From Diphasiastrum complanatum (lineage: Eukaryota > Streptophyta > Lycopodiopsida > Lycopodiales > Lycopodiaceae): a stretch of 64,000 nucleotides of DNA. How positions within the stretch are numbered: position 1 is the stretch's first letter; each line of letters begins with the position of its first letter. Below are positions 12,146 through 23,460 of the stretch, piece by piece. The notes beneath the pieces were generated by a model. The model worked only from the letters and a program-made list of their open reading frames with translations. It was not told the DNA's origin and made no database searches. The translations under genes and the position numbers were made by a program. The stretch covers positions 31,678,305-31,742,304 of the forward strand of contig CM055096.1 in assembly GCA_029204225.1 (NCBI GenBank), read 5' to 3'.

Positions 12146-13406
12146 TTACATTAAGAGATTTACCATATAATGCGTAGTATGATCTTCACCCCAGGCGTCT
12201 TTAACTGCATCCACAAACTCAATTGTTGATTTCTCAATTAGTAGGACATCAATATCAGATAGTTTATCTTTTCTGAGCAATTTGACCATGTTGTCAAGCT
12301 TTGTCCAGACTTCAACTTTTTTAATCCTCGTTGTTCCTTTTTCTTGAAAATCCTTTGTGGCATTGAGTACATCTATCCAAATTGAGTACTGGATTTTAAT
12401 TGGATTTCCGGAATGATTTGATAAGAAACGATGAGCTTTGGCTCCTCCTATACTTGGTTTGCATGGGATGTTTCCTGTTTTTCCTGAAAGCTTCTCGTCC
12501 TTTTGTATTTTAACGTGTCCTTTATGAAATCCCGCTTTTGATAAAACTTCTTCCAATCGAGCTATTGCCTTTTTGGCTAATGACTCTGACTTAATATTCC
12601 AAGCAGTTCGATAATTCTAACCTCTCCATGTAGTGTACAAATGTGAACATTTTTAAGCGGAATCGGTAATACTGGTTTCCAAGTCGGATCTTCTATATCC
12701 CTTGAAACTCTCGTGCTCTTCGACATGTCATGTGTAGTTTTCATGCAATAGAGCATGGATGTTTTGAATTTGCTCCATGTGAGACGTTGAACATGCACTT
12801 CAACGACTTCAGGTCTCCAGCCAAATGCCATTCCACCTTAAAATCACCTATTCCATGAACATTGAGTGGTGTGTTGCTCATATGATTCTTAATTATCTCT
12901 GGATATTCTGTTTTACTAAAAATCCAAAATAGAATGTCATGATCTTCATTTAAAACCTATTTGAAACAAAAAATCATGAACTATTTTAGGAGAATTGAAC
13001 TCAGACCTATAATAACAGAACAATATTAGCTTAAAACAGAAAACCAATAATTCTTGAAATGAATTAGTTGCTAGTACTCAATAGAATAGATTTAAACCTG
13101 GAAAACTGCCAACCACCAAATATTATTTTCGGACTGCACACTGAAATCAAGACTCTCCGAGTTTATCATATTGCTTAATGCTCCATTCATAATTGTAACA
13201 CTAACCCTTTTCAGCTTTTGTCCCTTTATTACTTCTGATTCATCTAACTTGAGAACTAATATCAATTTTTCAACACTTTTATTTGTGATTCCATAAAACT
13301 TTACAATAAATCTCAGTAAATGATTCAGATCTACAAACATATTGTTGGTAGAATCATATGACAAAGTGCCATGTTTTGAGTTATAAATTTCATTTATATG
13401 GTAACG
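12146..13406 (-). pseudogene. Unrecognised multi-exon gene (U1), 3' part, cut by a copia insertion
   Basis: Minus-strand coding blocks follow in order: YHINEIYNSKHGTLSYDSTN, DLNHLLRFIVKFYGI, FSVQSENNIWWLAVFQV (exon to about 13098), an intron, then FWIFSKTEYPEIIKNHM, VEWHLAGDLKSLKCMFNVSH, IPLKNVHICTLHGEVRIIE, and AKAHRFLSNHSGN to DAWGEDHTTHYMVN. A stop and a frameshift near 12740 interrupt the LAGDLK...PC-x2-YC region. The upstream exon continues on the far side of the copia element at 18283. Paired cysteines after HP suggest a zinc-binding segment. The pattern recalls large mobile-element-type proteins but I cannot name it. Confidence 0.5.
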
Positions 13407-14115
13407 TGTTGATTTCACATGTGTGGATTGTCCACAACATGTACTTGTGATCTCCTAAGGTGTGTAGATGCACCAAGATCAAGACTAGATTGAGATTCAA
13501 GATCTATCTTTGATTCTATGGCAAAAACACACTACTACATGCATTCAATCACTTCCAACTCTCACTCACACACGTGGGAAGTGTTCCAAAAGTAATCTAA
13601 GTAAAAACAAGCTGCTCTCCTCGGGTAGAGAGAGAAAATCATCAATAGCTCTCGAGTAGAGAGAGAAAGCTAGAAAATCACTTACACTCAAAATCCACTC
13701 ATTCTCAAAATCAATTAGATCCAAATGAGGAGTACAATGATACTAGTAGATCCACGAGCTACCACTATTATTAACTATGATTGGACCACACTTTGCCACC
13801 TCTTGATCCTATTGGACCATTGATCCATGCACATCTAAATTCTATTGGACCATTTTCAAGCAAACCTCAAATTCTATTGGACCACTCATGGTTCCACCTC
13901 TAAATCCTATTGGACCTCTTAAACTTCATCAAACAAAAGCAATACACTTGTCTACACTCTAATTGGCACGAGTTTGGCCTCCTACTTTATTTTGGCTCAA
14001 TAGTGGCATTAGAAGTGGAAATGGATAATTTGCCATCTATGCCAAATTTGACCCTATCAACATCCTACACCTAAATGCTTGACTATGAAATTCTATGAGA
14101 CCCCTATATCAAACA
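13407..14115 (-). repeat. 3' LTR of copia-C
   Basis: 709 bp, from tgttgatttcacatg to tatcaaaca, bounded by comparison with the other LTR. It carries 31 bp absent from the 5' LTR near 13731. Its end contains the dyad gtgtggattgtccacaa. Confidence 0.92.
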
Positions 14116-14356
14116 TTTTTTATTTACTTTACAATTCTCCACATGTGGGAACATCCTCCACACATGTGAGATTCACTTACAAACTTCTATCATAAAAAAT
14201 ACCAAGCTAGATTTTTGCCAATTTCTCACACTCCTCCTCAAAAAATAGCTTGGAAAGGTACTACATCACTTGATAGGTTTGTAAATCTTTTTGAGTGGAT
14301 CCTTTGGTATGCATAAGAAGTGAAGATCAGCTAAGGGATCCATCATAGTAGCACCC

Positions 14357-15796
14357 TCACCATATCCATGATAAGATCTCTTTGGTAGAGATCTCTTGCC
14401 AATGCCTTCGAAGAGTGCTCCACCAATATGCCACTATGATCATGGGCTTCCTCCATGCTTGATGATGATCTTTGCTTTGAAAGTTACACTTCCATGATGG
14501 ATGCACCATAAATAAATAAATCTGAGGCTTCCAAGCCTCATAAGGATCATGGAGATCAAGATCATAAGATGTGAAACAATGATGATTATCAAGATTATGC
14601 TTTCTAGCTTGACTAGTCCACATACAATGAACTATATCCATGATGGATCTAATCTTGATATCAAAGACTATCTTGATCTTTTGTAGGCTAGTTACTCTCT
14701 CAAGGATGTAAGTGTCCACTTTGGATGCTTCACTTAATCTCAAGAGGAGTTTACAATTTGCCTCAAAACATGTGAAAACATGATTTTCAAAAAAGTGAGT
14801 ACCAATCTTGTTCTTACTAGAACCAAGAGCATACTTTTGACTCAATATCTTGCTTTCAAAAAGTATTGGAAAAATATCTAAGTCAATAATGACAAGAAAC
14901 ATGTCCATACCATAAGCATCATACAAAACTAGTATAGCTTTTCTTGAACTTTGAGATCCAAAAAATTCAATGAAGCAAGATAGCATTTCAAGCAAAGGAA
15001 GAGAAGCATATATGAATGTGTTGTAGTAGATACAACATGAAAGATGTCCCTCTTTGCCATGTAAGGTGAGCCATAAAGGCTCGACCATGCATTTTGAAGA
15101 TATTCTTGAAATCATATGAAGAAGAAACTCCTCCTCACACCTTGGCCCCATCATAACTTGAATACCTTCAGAAAAGATAACTTGTGATGCTTCTTGAGAA
15201 GCCTTGATCTCGGCCACTTTCAAGATTGAATCTTCATGCAATATGACATCTCTATTCACAATCACTTTTGAAATAGAGAGTGTAAAGGCACTAAAGGCCT
15301 CCTTGATGGATGAGTATCCAATCATGATCCATGAGCTTGGATCATCCATCCTCCTTGTTTCCAAGGGAATACGTGCAAAGCAAGCACTACCAAGTTTACT
15401 AAGGTGATCAACCTTAGGCTTCATCTTGAATAAGACTTCATATGGTGCTATTCCTTCAAGAGCTCCAATACTCCTCAAAGCTTTGATCTTCAATGAGAAT
15501 TTCTTTGAATAATAAGGAATAATCATACACCATAATACTTGAAGAGAGAAGATATTGGACACATAAGAAACATCAAGAGAGTTTGCACTCTCACTTGGAT
15601 CCAATTTGTAGATGCCTTCAAATCTTGATCCATATGCAAGGATCTCACCATCCTTCTTGATCACACAATTGTCAATATTGAAATTGACATCAAAGCCACT
15701 ATCAAGAAGTTGGCCAACACTTAAGATGTTCTTTGTAAGCTTTGGGACAAAAAGAACATTGTTGAGAAAGAGATCTTTGGAAGATGCAAGCTTCAA
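14357..15796 (-). CDS. Copia-C pol remnant with a long unrelated in-frame tail
   Basis: This is a 479-residue open frame on the minus strand. Residues ~1-70 are the GAG-pre-integrase region (LFLNNVLFVPKLTKNILSV, QLLDSGFDVNF). It then jumps to the integrase C-terminal side: LEGIAPYEVLFKMKPKVDHL, ARIPLETRR, SKVIVNRDVILHEDS (to about residue 190). The integrase D,D,E core is deleted. Residues ~200-479 do not resemble reverse transcriptase, RNase H or anything I know (for example CEANCKLLLRLSEASKVDTY-like composition near residue 345), yet the frame stays open for about 280 codons. This may be captured sequence or a chance open frame. The start is arbitrary because the frame continues upstream past KLASSKD. 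Confidence 0.6.
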   Translation of the reverse strand: MKLASSKDLFLNNVLFVPKLTKNILSVGQLLDSGFDVNFNIDNCVIKKDGEILAYGSRFEGIYKLDPSESANSLDVSYVSNIFSLQVLWCMIIPYYSKKFSLKIKALRSIGALEGIAPYEVLFKMKPKVDHLSKLGSACFARIPLETRRMDDPSSWIMIGYSSIKEAFSAFTLSISKVIVNRDVILHEDSILKVAEIKASQEASQVIFSEGIQVMMGPRCEEEFLLHMISRISSKCMVEPLWLTLHGKEGHLSCCIYYNTFIYASLPLLEMLSCFIEFFGSQSSRKAILVLYDAYGMDMFLVIIDLDIFPILFESKILSQKYALGSSKNKIGTHFFENHVFTCFEANCKLLLRLSEASKVDTYILERVTSLQKIKIVFDIKIRSIMDIVHCMWTSQARKHNLDNHHCFTSYDLDLHDPYEAWKPQIYLFMVHPSWKCNFQSKDHHQAWRKPMIIVAYWWSTLRRHWQEISTKEILSWIW

Positions 15797-15814
15797 GGGA
15801 ATAATCCCTACTCC

Positions 15815-16847
15815 TTAAATATTGCACTCATGCTTACTTGCAATGTATATGGTCTTCTTGACTCCATCATAAGGCATAATAGATGAAAAAGAGTGCTTGG
15901 AGCCACACATATGTGAAGATGCTCCACTATAAATATACCATGAGTCATCCTTGTTGAAGGTGGAAGAGGAGAAGCTTGATGCCATAAGAGAGCCTTCTCC
16001 ATCACTTGCAATATAGTCTTCTTTCTCATTGGTGATGTTGGCTTGATTGAGTTGATTCTTCTTCTTGAAGCAATTGGTAGCATAATGGCCTTTCTTGCCA
16101 TAATAAAAGCACTTGATCTTCTTCTTCTTGAGATTTGAAGTAGAAGCATGAGAGGTATCCTCCTCCTCTCCATCTTGGTCTTTAGCTTTGTCATTAGAGA
16201 AGTGATGATGTTGTTTCTTACTCCTCTCTTTGTGCTTGGAAAATAGAACTTTGCCATCATCATGATTGAGTGATAGCTTGTCCATCCTCAAGAGTTTGTA
16301 CTCTTGTCTTGATTCTTCATAAATAAGCACACTTTGAAGGGCCTCCACACTTGGTAGCTCCTCCTTAATGGCATAGGATTGGACAAGGTTGTCATATTCA
16401 TCTCTCAAGCCATTGAGACTGGGACTAGCTCACTTTGATTGATTGAGTCACCAATACATGCAAGCTCTCTATGAATATCCTTGACTCTCAAAACATAATT
16501 AGATGCACTCTCATCACTCTTTTGACTACTTTGGAAGATTTGATTTCTAAGAGTGAGGAGCCTAGAGGTGTTCTTAGCCTCATAGATGGACTTGAAACAA
16601 GAACAATCACGAATCTCCCTCAATATCTCATTGAGACATTCATCTTAATGTAATGGAGAGCCATCCTAGCTCTCTTCTTGTATTTTTGTACTTCTTGAAG
16701 GACTTGAGGCTCCTCCTCAATCCCAAGTACAATGTCCATCACATCTTGGAGTATCAAGATGGACTCCATCCTCAACTTCCATATTGAATAATTGGAAGTA
16801 GACAATCTCTCACTTGGTTGCAACAAGTATGAACTCATTGAAGTCAT
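15815..16847 (-). pseudogene. Copia-C gag and protease region, frameshifted
   Basis: Three adjoining minus-strand frames form gag: STSNYSIWKLRMESIL (N-terminal UBN2-type start, from 16847), NTSRLLTLRNQIFQ and ASNYVLRVKDIHREL, then EESRQEYKLLRMDKLSL. A CCHC zinc knuckle follows as CFYYGKKGHYATNC; its second cysteine is tyrosine. The protease site reads DSWYIYSGASSHM, where WYxDSGASSH is expected, so the catalytic aspartate is lost. Small frameshifts at about 16620 and 16405 break the polyprotein. The protein would package the element RNA; here it cannot be functional. Confidence 0.85.
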
Positions 16848-17592
16848 GTAAAGTGGAGATAAATAAAAGTGATGAACAAAAAATGTTGCTTCTCTCTCAC
16901 TATAGGATCCAATAATGGTGTGCTACCATCTCCTATGCAAGATCTTGCAACAAATTGTGAGATGATTCTCACTAGCTATCCCAATCTCTCCAAAACTAGA
17001 TCTACTTCACATCAAATGATGGAGTATGGGAAAAGTTAGGATCAAACACTCTTAGCACGTGTGAAATACACTAAGAAACCAAATTTGACTCAAATACCAT
17101 GATATTGCATGAAACAAAATAGCTAAGATCTCAAAACAGTGCCTAGATCACATATAGATGAGATTGGTAAGCATTCAACTGTGATTTTGGATCAAACAAG
17201 CAATCTCTTGACCAAACCAAATGTGTCCACCCAGTTCTAGGTGCCCTACATAACCCTCTTCAAAAGCTTATAACTTTTGATTGGCTCAACCAAATGGAAC
17301 AAAACTGATTGCATCAAAAACTAGACAAAAATAGCTTCAAAACAAGCTATCTAGCAAGATTTTTGGATCAAACATGAAAGAGAACTCCCAAACTGAAATT
17401 GGATGTTCCTCACACGTGTCTGAGAACCTGATTCCATACAGTACCAGGTCAGACCCAATCAATGTCCTTTTTTATCTCTTTTGATCCAAAATTGGAGAAG
17501 ATAGCTAGGAAAATGGATCTTGACAATTTCTAGCTCAAGATTGATGAACAATTTTTACTTAAATGGATAAAAATGCATGGTAACCTTAGGTA

Positions 17593-17604
17593 GCTCTGAT
17601 ACCA
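17593..17604 (-). other. Primer-binding site (tRNA-Met) of copia-C
   Basis: The plus strand reads gctctgatacca, i.e. TGGTATCAGAGC on the element strand, complementary to the initiator methionine tRNA 3' end and immediately inside the 5' LTR. Confidence 0.95.
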
Positions 17605-18282
17605 TGTTGATTTCACACGTGTGGACTGTCCACAACATGTACTTGTGATCTCCTAAGGTGTGTAGATGCACCAAGATCAAGACTAGATTGAGATTCAAGA
17701 TCTATCTTTGATTCTATGGCAAAAACACACTACTACATGCATTCAATCACTTCTAACTCTCACTCACACATGTGGGAAGTGTTCCGAAAGTAATCTAAGT
17801 AAAAACAAGCTGCTCTCCTTGGGTAGAGAAAGAAAATCATCAATAGATCTCAAGTAGAGAGAGAAAGCTAGAAAATCACTTACCCTCAAAATCCACTCAA
17901 TCTCAAAATCAATTAGATCCAAATGAGGCCACTATTCTTAACTATGATTGGACCACACTTTGCCACCTCTTGATCCTACTGGACCATTGAACCATGCACA
18001 TCTAAATTCTATTGGACCATTTTCAAGCAAACCTCAAATTCTATTGGACCACTCATGGTTCCACCTCTAAATCCTATTGGACCTCTTAAACTTCATCAAA
18101 CAAAAGCATTACACTTGTCTACACTCTAATTGGCACGAGTTTGGCCTCCTACTTTATTTTGGCTCAATAGTGACATTAGAAGTGGAAATGGATAATTTGC
18201 CATCTATGCCAAATTTGACCCTATCAACATCCTACACCTAAATGCTTGACTATGAAATTCTATGAGATCCCTATATCAAACA
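17605..18282 (-). repeat. 5' LTR of copia-C
   Basis: 678 bp, tgttgatttcacacg to tatcaaaca, next to the primer-binding site. About 97% identical to the other LTR apart from one 31-bp indel. Confidence 0.92.
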
Positions 18283-18480
18283 CCAAAGCAAAAGTTTTCA
18301 ACTCGACTGATCCTATGAACTATCATGATATATTATAACATAATTATTTGATGACTGTTTGCTTATTTCACCTTGAACGGTGAACACTTTAGTGACATAT
18401 TCCAGAAAATACCCCACAATAGATGGTGACTTCATTTCATGTAGTCTATAATTGCTAACTGAGTACCCTACGAAATTCCC
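18283..18480 (-). pseudogene. U1 gene, exon piece upstream of the copia insertion
   Basis: Immediately right of copia-C the minus strand is open: FIGNFVGYSVSNYRLHE (from ~18484), SPSIVGYFLEYVTKVFTVQG, EISKQSSNNYVIIYHDSS and then a TAG near 18330. The composition and position fit the N-terminal side of the exon that resumes at 13406 as YHINEIYNSKHG. The stop, and the absence of a clean duplication at the insertion site, suggest the locus was already decayed or was altered at insertion. Family unknown. Confidence 0.4.
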
Positions 18481-18745
18481 TATGAAATTGGTAAGTAACT
18501 ACATGCGTGTGGTCTCTGGCCTTAAATATCGACCATGGTAAAGTACCAAAGACATTGACATAAACAATACTACTCGGAATCGTACTCTAGGCTACAGATA
18601 TGATCTCATCTTGACAATAGTAGGTGCCTCTAGAGACCTAGGATGAGGAATGCGCCAAACAACTCCCTTCCTCATGAGAGGTTGGACCCTTGAGCATAAT
18701 GGATGAAAATCAGTTCCATCCTACATTAGAGGATGTTTGTAGAGG

Positions 18746-18787
18746 ATAGTGTGTGGCTCCTCCTACATTAGAGGAGCCACACACTAT
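18746..18787. repeat. Perfect 17-bp stem hairpin
   Basis: atagtgtgtggctcctc (18746-18762) is perfectly complementary to gaggagccacacactat (18771-18787) with an 8-nt loop ctacatta. The loop region tcctacattagagga also occurs about 40 nt upstream (~18719). It looks like a fold-back insertion or transposon end. Confidence 0.8.
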
Positions 18788-19105
18788 TATTTCTATACCT
18801 CGGCACTCCACCCTCATTTACGGGCAGGAGATACTATATTTAGAATAAAACATTGCGGGGGTTATAGTTACTTCGAAACCTATGAGTTCATTATCGATGG
18901 GTGCTGGCATCTAACTTACGTCGTTTCTGCTGACTACACAAGACCCATCCAACCTTTCATACCATTCGGATCGCCAGTGCAGTCACCCGGACCAACTGGT
19001 AGTACCAATAGACCTCCAGAACTAGATCCACTAGAATCAGAGAGGGATGAAGACAATAGTGACGATCCCTCTATGGATTTCTACCTAGAAGGGTGGATGA
19101 TCTAG
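18749..19105 (+). CDS. Hypothetical 118-residue ORF, weak
   Basis: The frame starts inside the hairpin and has an acidic C-terminal part (ELDPLESERDEDNSDDPSMD). No similarity is recognised, no introns or promoter can be argued, and the start overlaps the fold-back repeat. It may be chance or part of an LTR element leader. Confidence 0.15.
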   Translation: MCGSSYIRGATHYYFYTSALHPHLRAGDTIFRIKHCGGYSYFETYEFIIDGCWHLTYVVSADYTRPIQPFIPFGSPVQSPGPTGSTNRPPELDPLESERDEDNSDDPSMDFYLEGWMI

Positions 19106-19324
19106 AGGGCGAAGAGTCTAGACCTCAGGACCGATAGGACTGGGATTGCAGTTACACCTCCTTGCAGCCGTGCCTCTGGGGGCCTGGAAAACCCTCATTG
19201 GCTGGGGAGCACGGGGTGGTTGAGATGGCCCTCGGGATTGGAAGCATTATCCCTCAATTACTCACATAAGGGCAGTGTGGGCCCTTCCCTTGTAGGGCTT
19301 TCTAGCGAGACCAATCCCCCGTGA

Positions 19325-20290
19325 GGAATTTTCCCTATCAAATTACCTTCCAATAGAAATGTAGTTGATTGCAAATGGATATTCAAAATCAAATACAAGG
19401 CTGATGGAAGCATCGATTGAAGAAAAACTCGACTTGTCGCTAAAGAATTTTTGTAGATACATAATGTCGACTACACTGAGACTTTCAGACCAGTGGTTAA
19501 ACATTCTTCAATCAGACTTCTATTGTCGTTTGTTATTATAGCCGATCTAGAGATACATCAAATGAATGTACAGACAACTATCTCAATGGAGTTATTGAAG
19601 AAGATATCTACATGATACAACTTAAAGGTTATAATCATGTATGCAAACTATACATAGCCCTTTATGGCTTAAAGCAATATGCTAGAACATGGTTTTTGAG
19701 GATCAACACTTTTCTTATCGATCAGGGTTATAAACCAAGCACTTTAAACTCTAATGTCTAGTTCAAGTCATTGCAACATTCTTTTATTATTATCAATTGT
19801 ACATGGACGACACACTGCTTTTCAGCAACAATATCAATCTTATAAAAGATGTTAAATCAATGTTATCCTCAAAATTCGACATGACAGATCTAGGCGAAGC
19901 TCGTTATTGTCTAGGTATTCAAACCCAAAGAGACAAAAAGTAGAAGTTGATCTACATTACTCAGCAAAGATACATTCATAATATGTTGATCATATATAAT
20001 CTGATAAATTTTAAGTTAGCTCACTCACCAATGGACCCGTGACTCAATTTGTCAAAGGACCAATGTCCTTAGACAGTCGAAGAGAAGGAGCAGATGCGTG
20101 AGAATCTTTATGATTTGATAATAGGATCTCTTATGTACGCAATGATCTGTACCAGACCAGACATAGCCTTTGTAGTCAATTCCTTAAGTCAGTTTATAAC
20201 TAATCTTGGCATAATGCATTGGAAAACTTTTATCAAGCTATGAGATACATTCAAGCTACTATGGACTTATGCATTTGTTATGGAGCAATC
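19325..20290 (+). pseudogene. Ty1/copia reverse transcriptase pseudogene (copia-D)
   Basis: Plus-strand frames show RVT_2 blocks in order: NVVDCKWIFKIKYKADGSID, TRLVAKEF, NVDYTETFRPVVKHSSIRLL, LNGVIEEDIYMIQ, CKLYIALYGLKQYARTWF, the catalytic YMDDTLLFSNN, FDMTDLGEARYCLGIQ, and RPDIAFVVNSLSQFI (start of RNase H). There are at least seven in-frame stops and several frameshifts. LTRs were not found. It is an old remnant on the strand opposite to copia-C. Confidence 0.9.
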
Positions 20291-20640
20291 GACAACAACA
20301 GGCTCAATCGGTTCTCGACATAGTGGCTTCTATGTAACATAACTCGCCTGACCCGAAAAACACAATTCATATTTGGGCAAATTTGAATTTCCGGTTTGGT
20401 AAATTGGAAGCATACTATTGGCTGGCGTGCGCGGCGACTAGTTGACTAAACTGCTTGGGTTAACCTCAAGTTAAAATTATCTTGGGACTCACAAATAGGT
20501 TTGGCGCCTATCATGCTCTGGACTCTCATATTGACAAGTTCAAACGTGAGACTCTTCAAGCTATGGCGATGAGAAGGAGACCGAGATCCTTGATATGCTC
20601 TGCAATTTTTTATAATGAGAGTTAAAACGATGACACATGG

Positions 20641-21925
20641 ATTGCCCGTGAATATCATAAGGCTTCTTGGGTACTGATGCATCCATCGGCGAGAGGAGCT
20701 TTTCGCCAAAAGAAAAAGGCCAAATATACATATAGATCCTATTGGAAAGGGCAGATTATTGATTTCAAAGTTTCTCCAGGAGGACAAACCATTTCAGAGG
20801 TGCTTATTCAACATGTTTATATGCATTCAGAACTTAATGTGGAGGCTGTAAATCCACATGATTTTCGAAAATATAATTGTAAGTATCTTAATTTTTTGGG
20901 TTTCTTGTCATTTTTAAAACGTAATCATATTTATGAATGAGAGCTTATTATGATTTTGTATTGCAGATCTATATCCTTCAAATATACATGAATGAGTACC
21001 TGTGGCGTCTCTTTCAGGTATTATAGATGTCATCAATTCAGAAAGTGGCAAATTGCAATACAAAGGACGAACGACAAAAGAACTTGCAGATTCTGAAATA
21101 TTTTTTTATGATGCTATGTATATTCCAAACACAAATGGAGAAATGAAAAAACTACAGTGTATACCTCTACTTAATTTTCAAGATAACGTGTGGTGGATTG
21201 TAGTCAACGACAATATAATAAAATGTTTTCGTTCCAAGCTATACAATGATGTACAAAAGTCACTCAAAATTAGTACTGGATCAAGAAATGTGCACTTAAG
21301 CTGGTTTGTTCCAATGTCATTGTTTGTCAGCTCTTTTTCAAACACAGAGGTGCATCGAATTCCCACATTGTTTGCAAAAATCTATCAGATGATTTTTCAT
21401 TCAAATTCATGGACAAAGGTTGGGATATAAAATCCGCTGCAAATATTGCTTGTAGAATCAAACATTCATCCATATCATTTAGAAACAGTATAGAAAAGCA
21501 AATACTTAGTATGGTGTTTCATTATCAGAGATGAAAAAAACACAATGGTACTTGGGTCCCATTAGATCAAGATCTAGACAGCATTGGACACACTGATCGT
21601 ATATGCATTGATATCATGAAAAATGAGGATTTACTTACTACTATTGAGGTTGAGAAGGACTAGACCTTATTCTACATTAGAACGGAACTGACACTTTTAC
21701 AGCAAGATATCCCCGAATATTTCAGCTTTATATTGGATGGAAAATTGGTATGTGAAATCTATGAATTTGTATATTAATTTGTATCCATTATTCTTTTTGT
21801 CAATATTCGGATCACTAATTGTAATTTGATTAATGTATGTTTGTGCAGATACGTAAAAAACATGAAGAAAAAATCAAATGCAAAGATTTGGGAGGAATTG
21901 TTCAGATAATAAAACAATCATGATA
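20641..21925 (+). pseudogene. Unrecognised multi-exon gene (U3)
   Basis: Plus-strand exons: about 20641-20878 (WIAREYHKASWVLMHPSARG, YTYRSYWKGQIIDFKVSPGG, QHVYMHSELNVEAVNPHDF), an intron with gtaagt/ttgcag ends, about 20967-21700 (LSGIIDVINSESGKLQYKG, DNVWWIVVNDNIIKCF, TWVPLDQDLDSIGHTDRICI), then, after a second intron (21750-21848), IRKKHEEKIKCKDLGG. Stops at ~20990 and ~21660 and a shift near 21420 show decay. DNVWWIVV resembles NNIWWLAV of U1, so the two may be related or parts of one element. No family name can be given. Confidence 0.45.
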
Positions 21926-23149
21926 CAAGATTTGTAAAAACTCTCATAAATATCAATATATTTCTCATTTTATGAGAATGTACATGTGCGTCTTGTATTT
22001 AACAATGGATGCTTTTATCCCATTGTCTCTTATCTTTCTATATGCCCATAATTATTCACAGGGCATTACATAAAACATGTATATTTCTATTTAATCTATT
22101 TTTTACAGCTCAAAGTAATATGGATTATCTCCACCCTGCACTAGTGTCAGTTGTGGACTTGATTGGCCTTCCGTTTCCACAGCTGGACTGGGTGTTGCAT
22201 GAGATGATAAGATCACCAACATTTGCTGACGAAACTCATATATCTCATTCATAATAATTGCACGACATTTATATTGCAAATCCAAAATAACCAAGTCAAT
22301 TGACTTATCAGAAACCAAATCGAAAATAACTTAGTTAGGCCATTAACTAGTCTATTTACCTCTCATATATTTGGAGCCCCGAATTGCATGATGTACCACT
22401 CTAAGAAGTTCTATATATTGCGGATGGAGAACCATCCACAGCTGTGTCCATCATCTTGCTGAGCTGACTTCAATCACAAAACGTATAATATGTTAGTTGT
22501 GCACTCTGAAGCCACTCTTAAAAACCTAATCGTATGTACTCCTCAGCCTCATGACAAGATGCATGTCCTGAGGCATGAGGGTAACTCTCTTGGCGTGCAC
22601 AATGCAAAGCATAGAGTCCTCATAGAATTTAATTTGAAAGTCCTCATAGGCAGTATGGAGGGCTCCCAGGGCTGTTATCTGCCAGCAAAAATCATGTGAG
22701 AGTCACCTTGTCACTGATCTCATAGACTTGTAGAACGGAGTACGGGAAATTAGGAGATTAGTTGTCCTCTATAGTCTCCTGATATCCCTTAGCCATGTCT
22801 TCTCGGTCGACCTACTCTCCTACCAGTGCCCACTGCCCTTCTTACAAGAGGACGAGGAGGCGAAGCAAATGTGGAAAGACGTGCTCTCTGCTTGGTATGG
22901 GCCATTTCAAGCTAAGGTATCGCTATGACGCGCCAAACAGAAAGTACAATGGATACGGAGGGGAGGCGCATGATGGCGATATGGGAGATGGCATATTACT
23001 ACGACGTGCGGAGGGAAAAAATGTATGGGTATCTGACTGACTGGGTGCGTGGTAGTGATATGTGGATCACGAGGAGCGCTAGTGAACCAAGAACTCCGAA
23101 ACCAAAAAATGAGTCGAAAACCTTCTTTTATACCTGTTGAACGTCAAAT
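21926..23149. other. Intergenic sequence with unassigned short frames
   Basis: A minus-strand frame at 22103-22318 (CRAIIMNEIYEFRQQMLVIL) and two overlapping plus-strand frames at 22795-23140 are open but unrecognised. No boundaries can be placed. Confidence 0.3.
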
Positions 23150-23460
23150 CATTGTCATGCGTGTGATGTGACACTTCCATTCCCTGCACGTGTGTTGACA
23201 CGTGCCATCATATGGACCACTAACATGTCAGGACATCACTGGTCCGTACAATCCTACTGTTGGCATGCATGTGTGAGGACACGTGTCATTATCTGACCAC
23301 ACACGCGTCACGGGATGACTGGTCCGTACAATCGTATAGTTGGTATGCACGTGCGAGGGCACATGTCAAGATCTGAAATATACATGTGTCATGCAATGAT
23401 TTGGCCGTCGTTTACCACACGTGTGACAATTTTGACCGCACGTTTTCGAAACATGTGTAC
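23150..23460. repeat. Degenerate ~80-bp tandem repeat
   Basis: Units keyed by actggtccgtacaatc at about 23238 and 23318 (period 80) with flanking weaker copies. Each is rich in cacgtgt/acacgtg dyads, so the array carries many ACGT-core motifs. Confidence 0.7.

Larger units (their letters stand above)
13407..18282 (-). mobile_element. Copia LTR retrotransposon with two LTRs, internally deleted (copia-C)
   Basis: The element has LTRs at 13407-14115 and 17605-18282 in the same orientation and a tRNA-Met primer site at 17593-17604, so it is transcribed on the minus strand. The LTRs differ at about 17 sites over ~678 aligned bases plus one 31-bp indel, so the insertion is fairly young. Inside are gag and protease-region remnants, a short integrase remnant, and no reverse transcriptase or RNase H. 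The flanks (taacg left, ccaaa right) do not form a target-site duplication. It lies inside the U1 gene. It is non-autonomous. Confidence 0.9.

Noticed and set aside
19130-19320. GC-rich stretch considered as a structural RNA gene
   Set aside because: It does not match tRNA, rRNA, snRNA or SRP RNA patterns that I can recognise.
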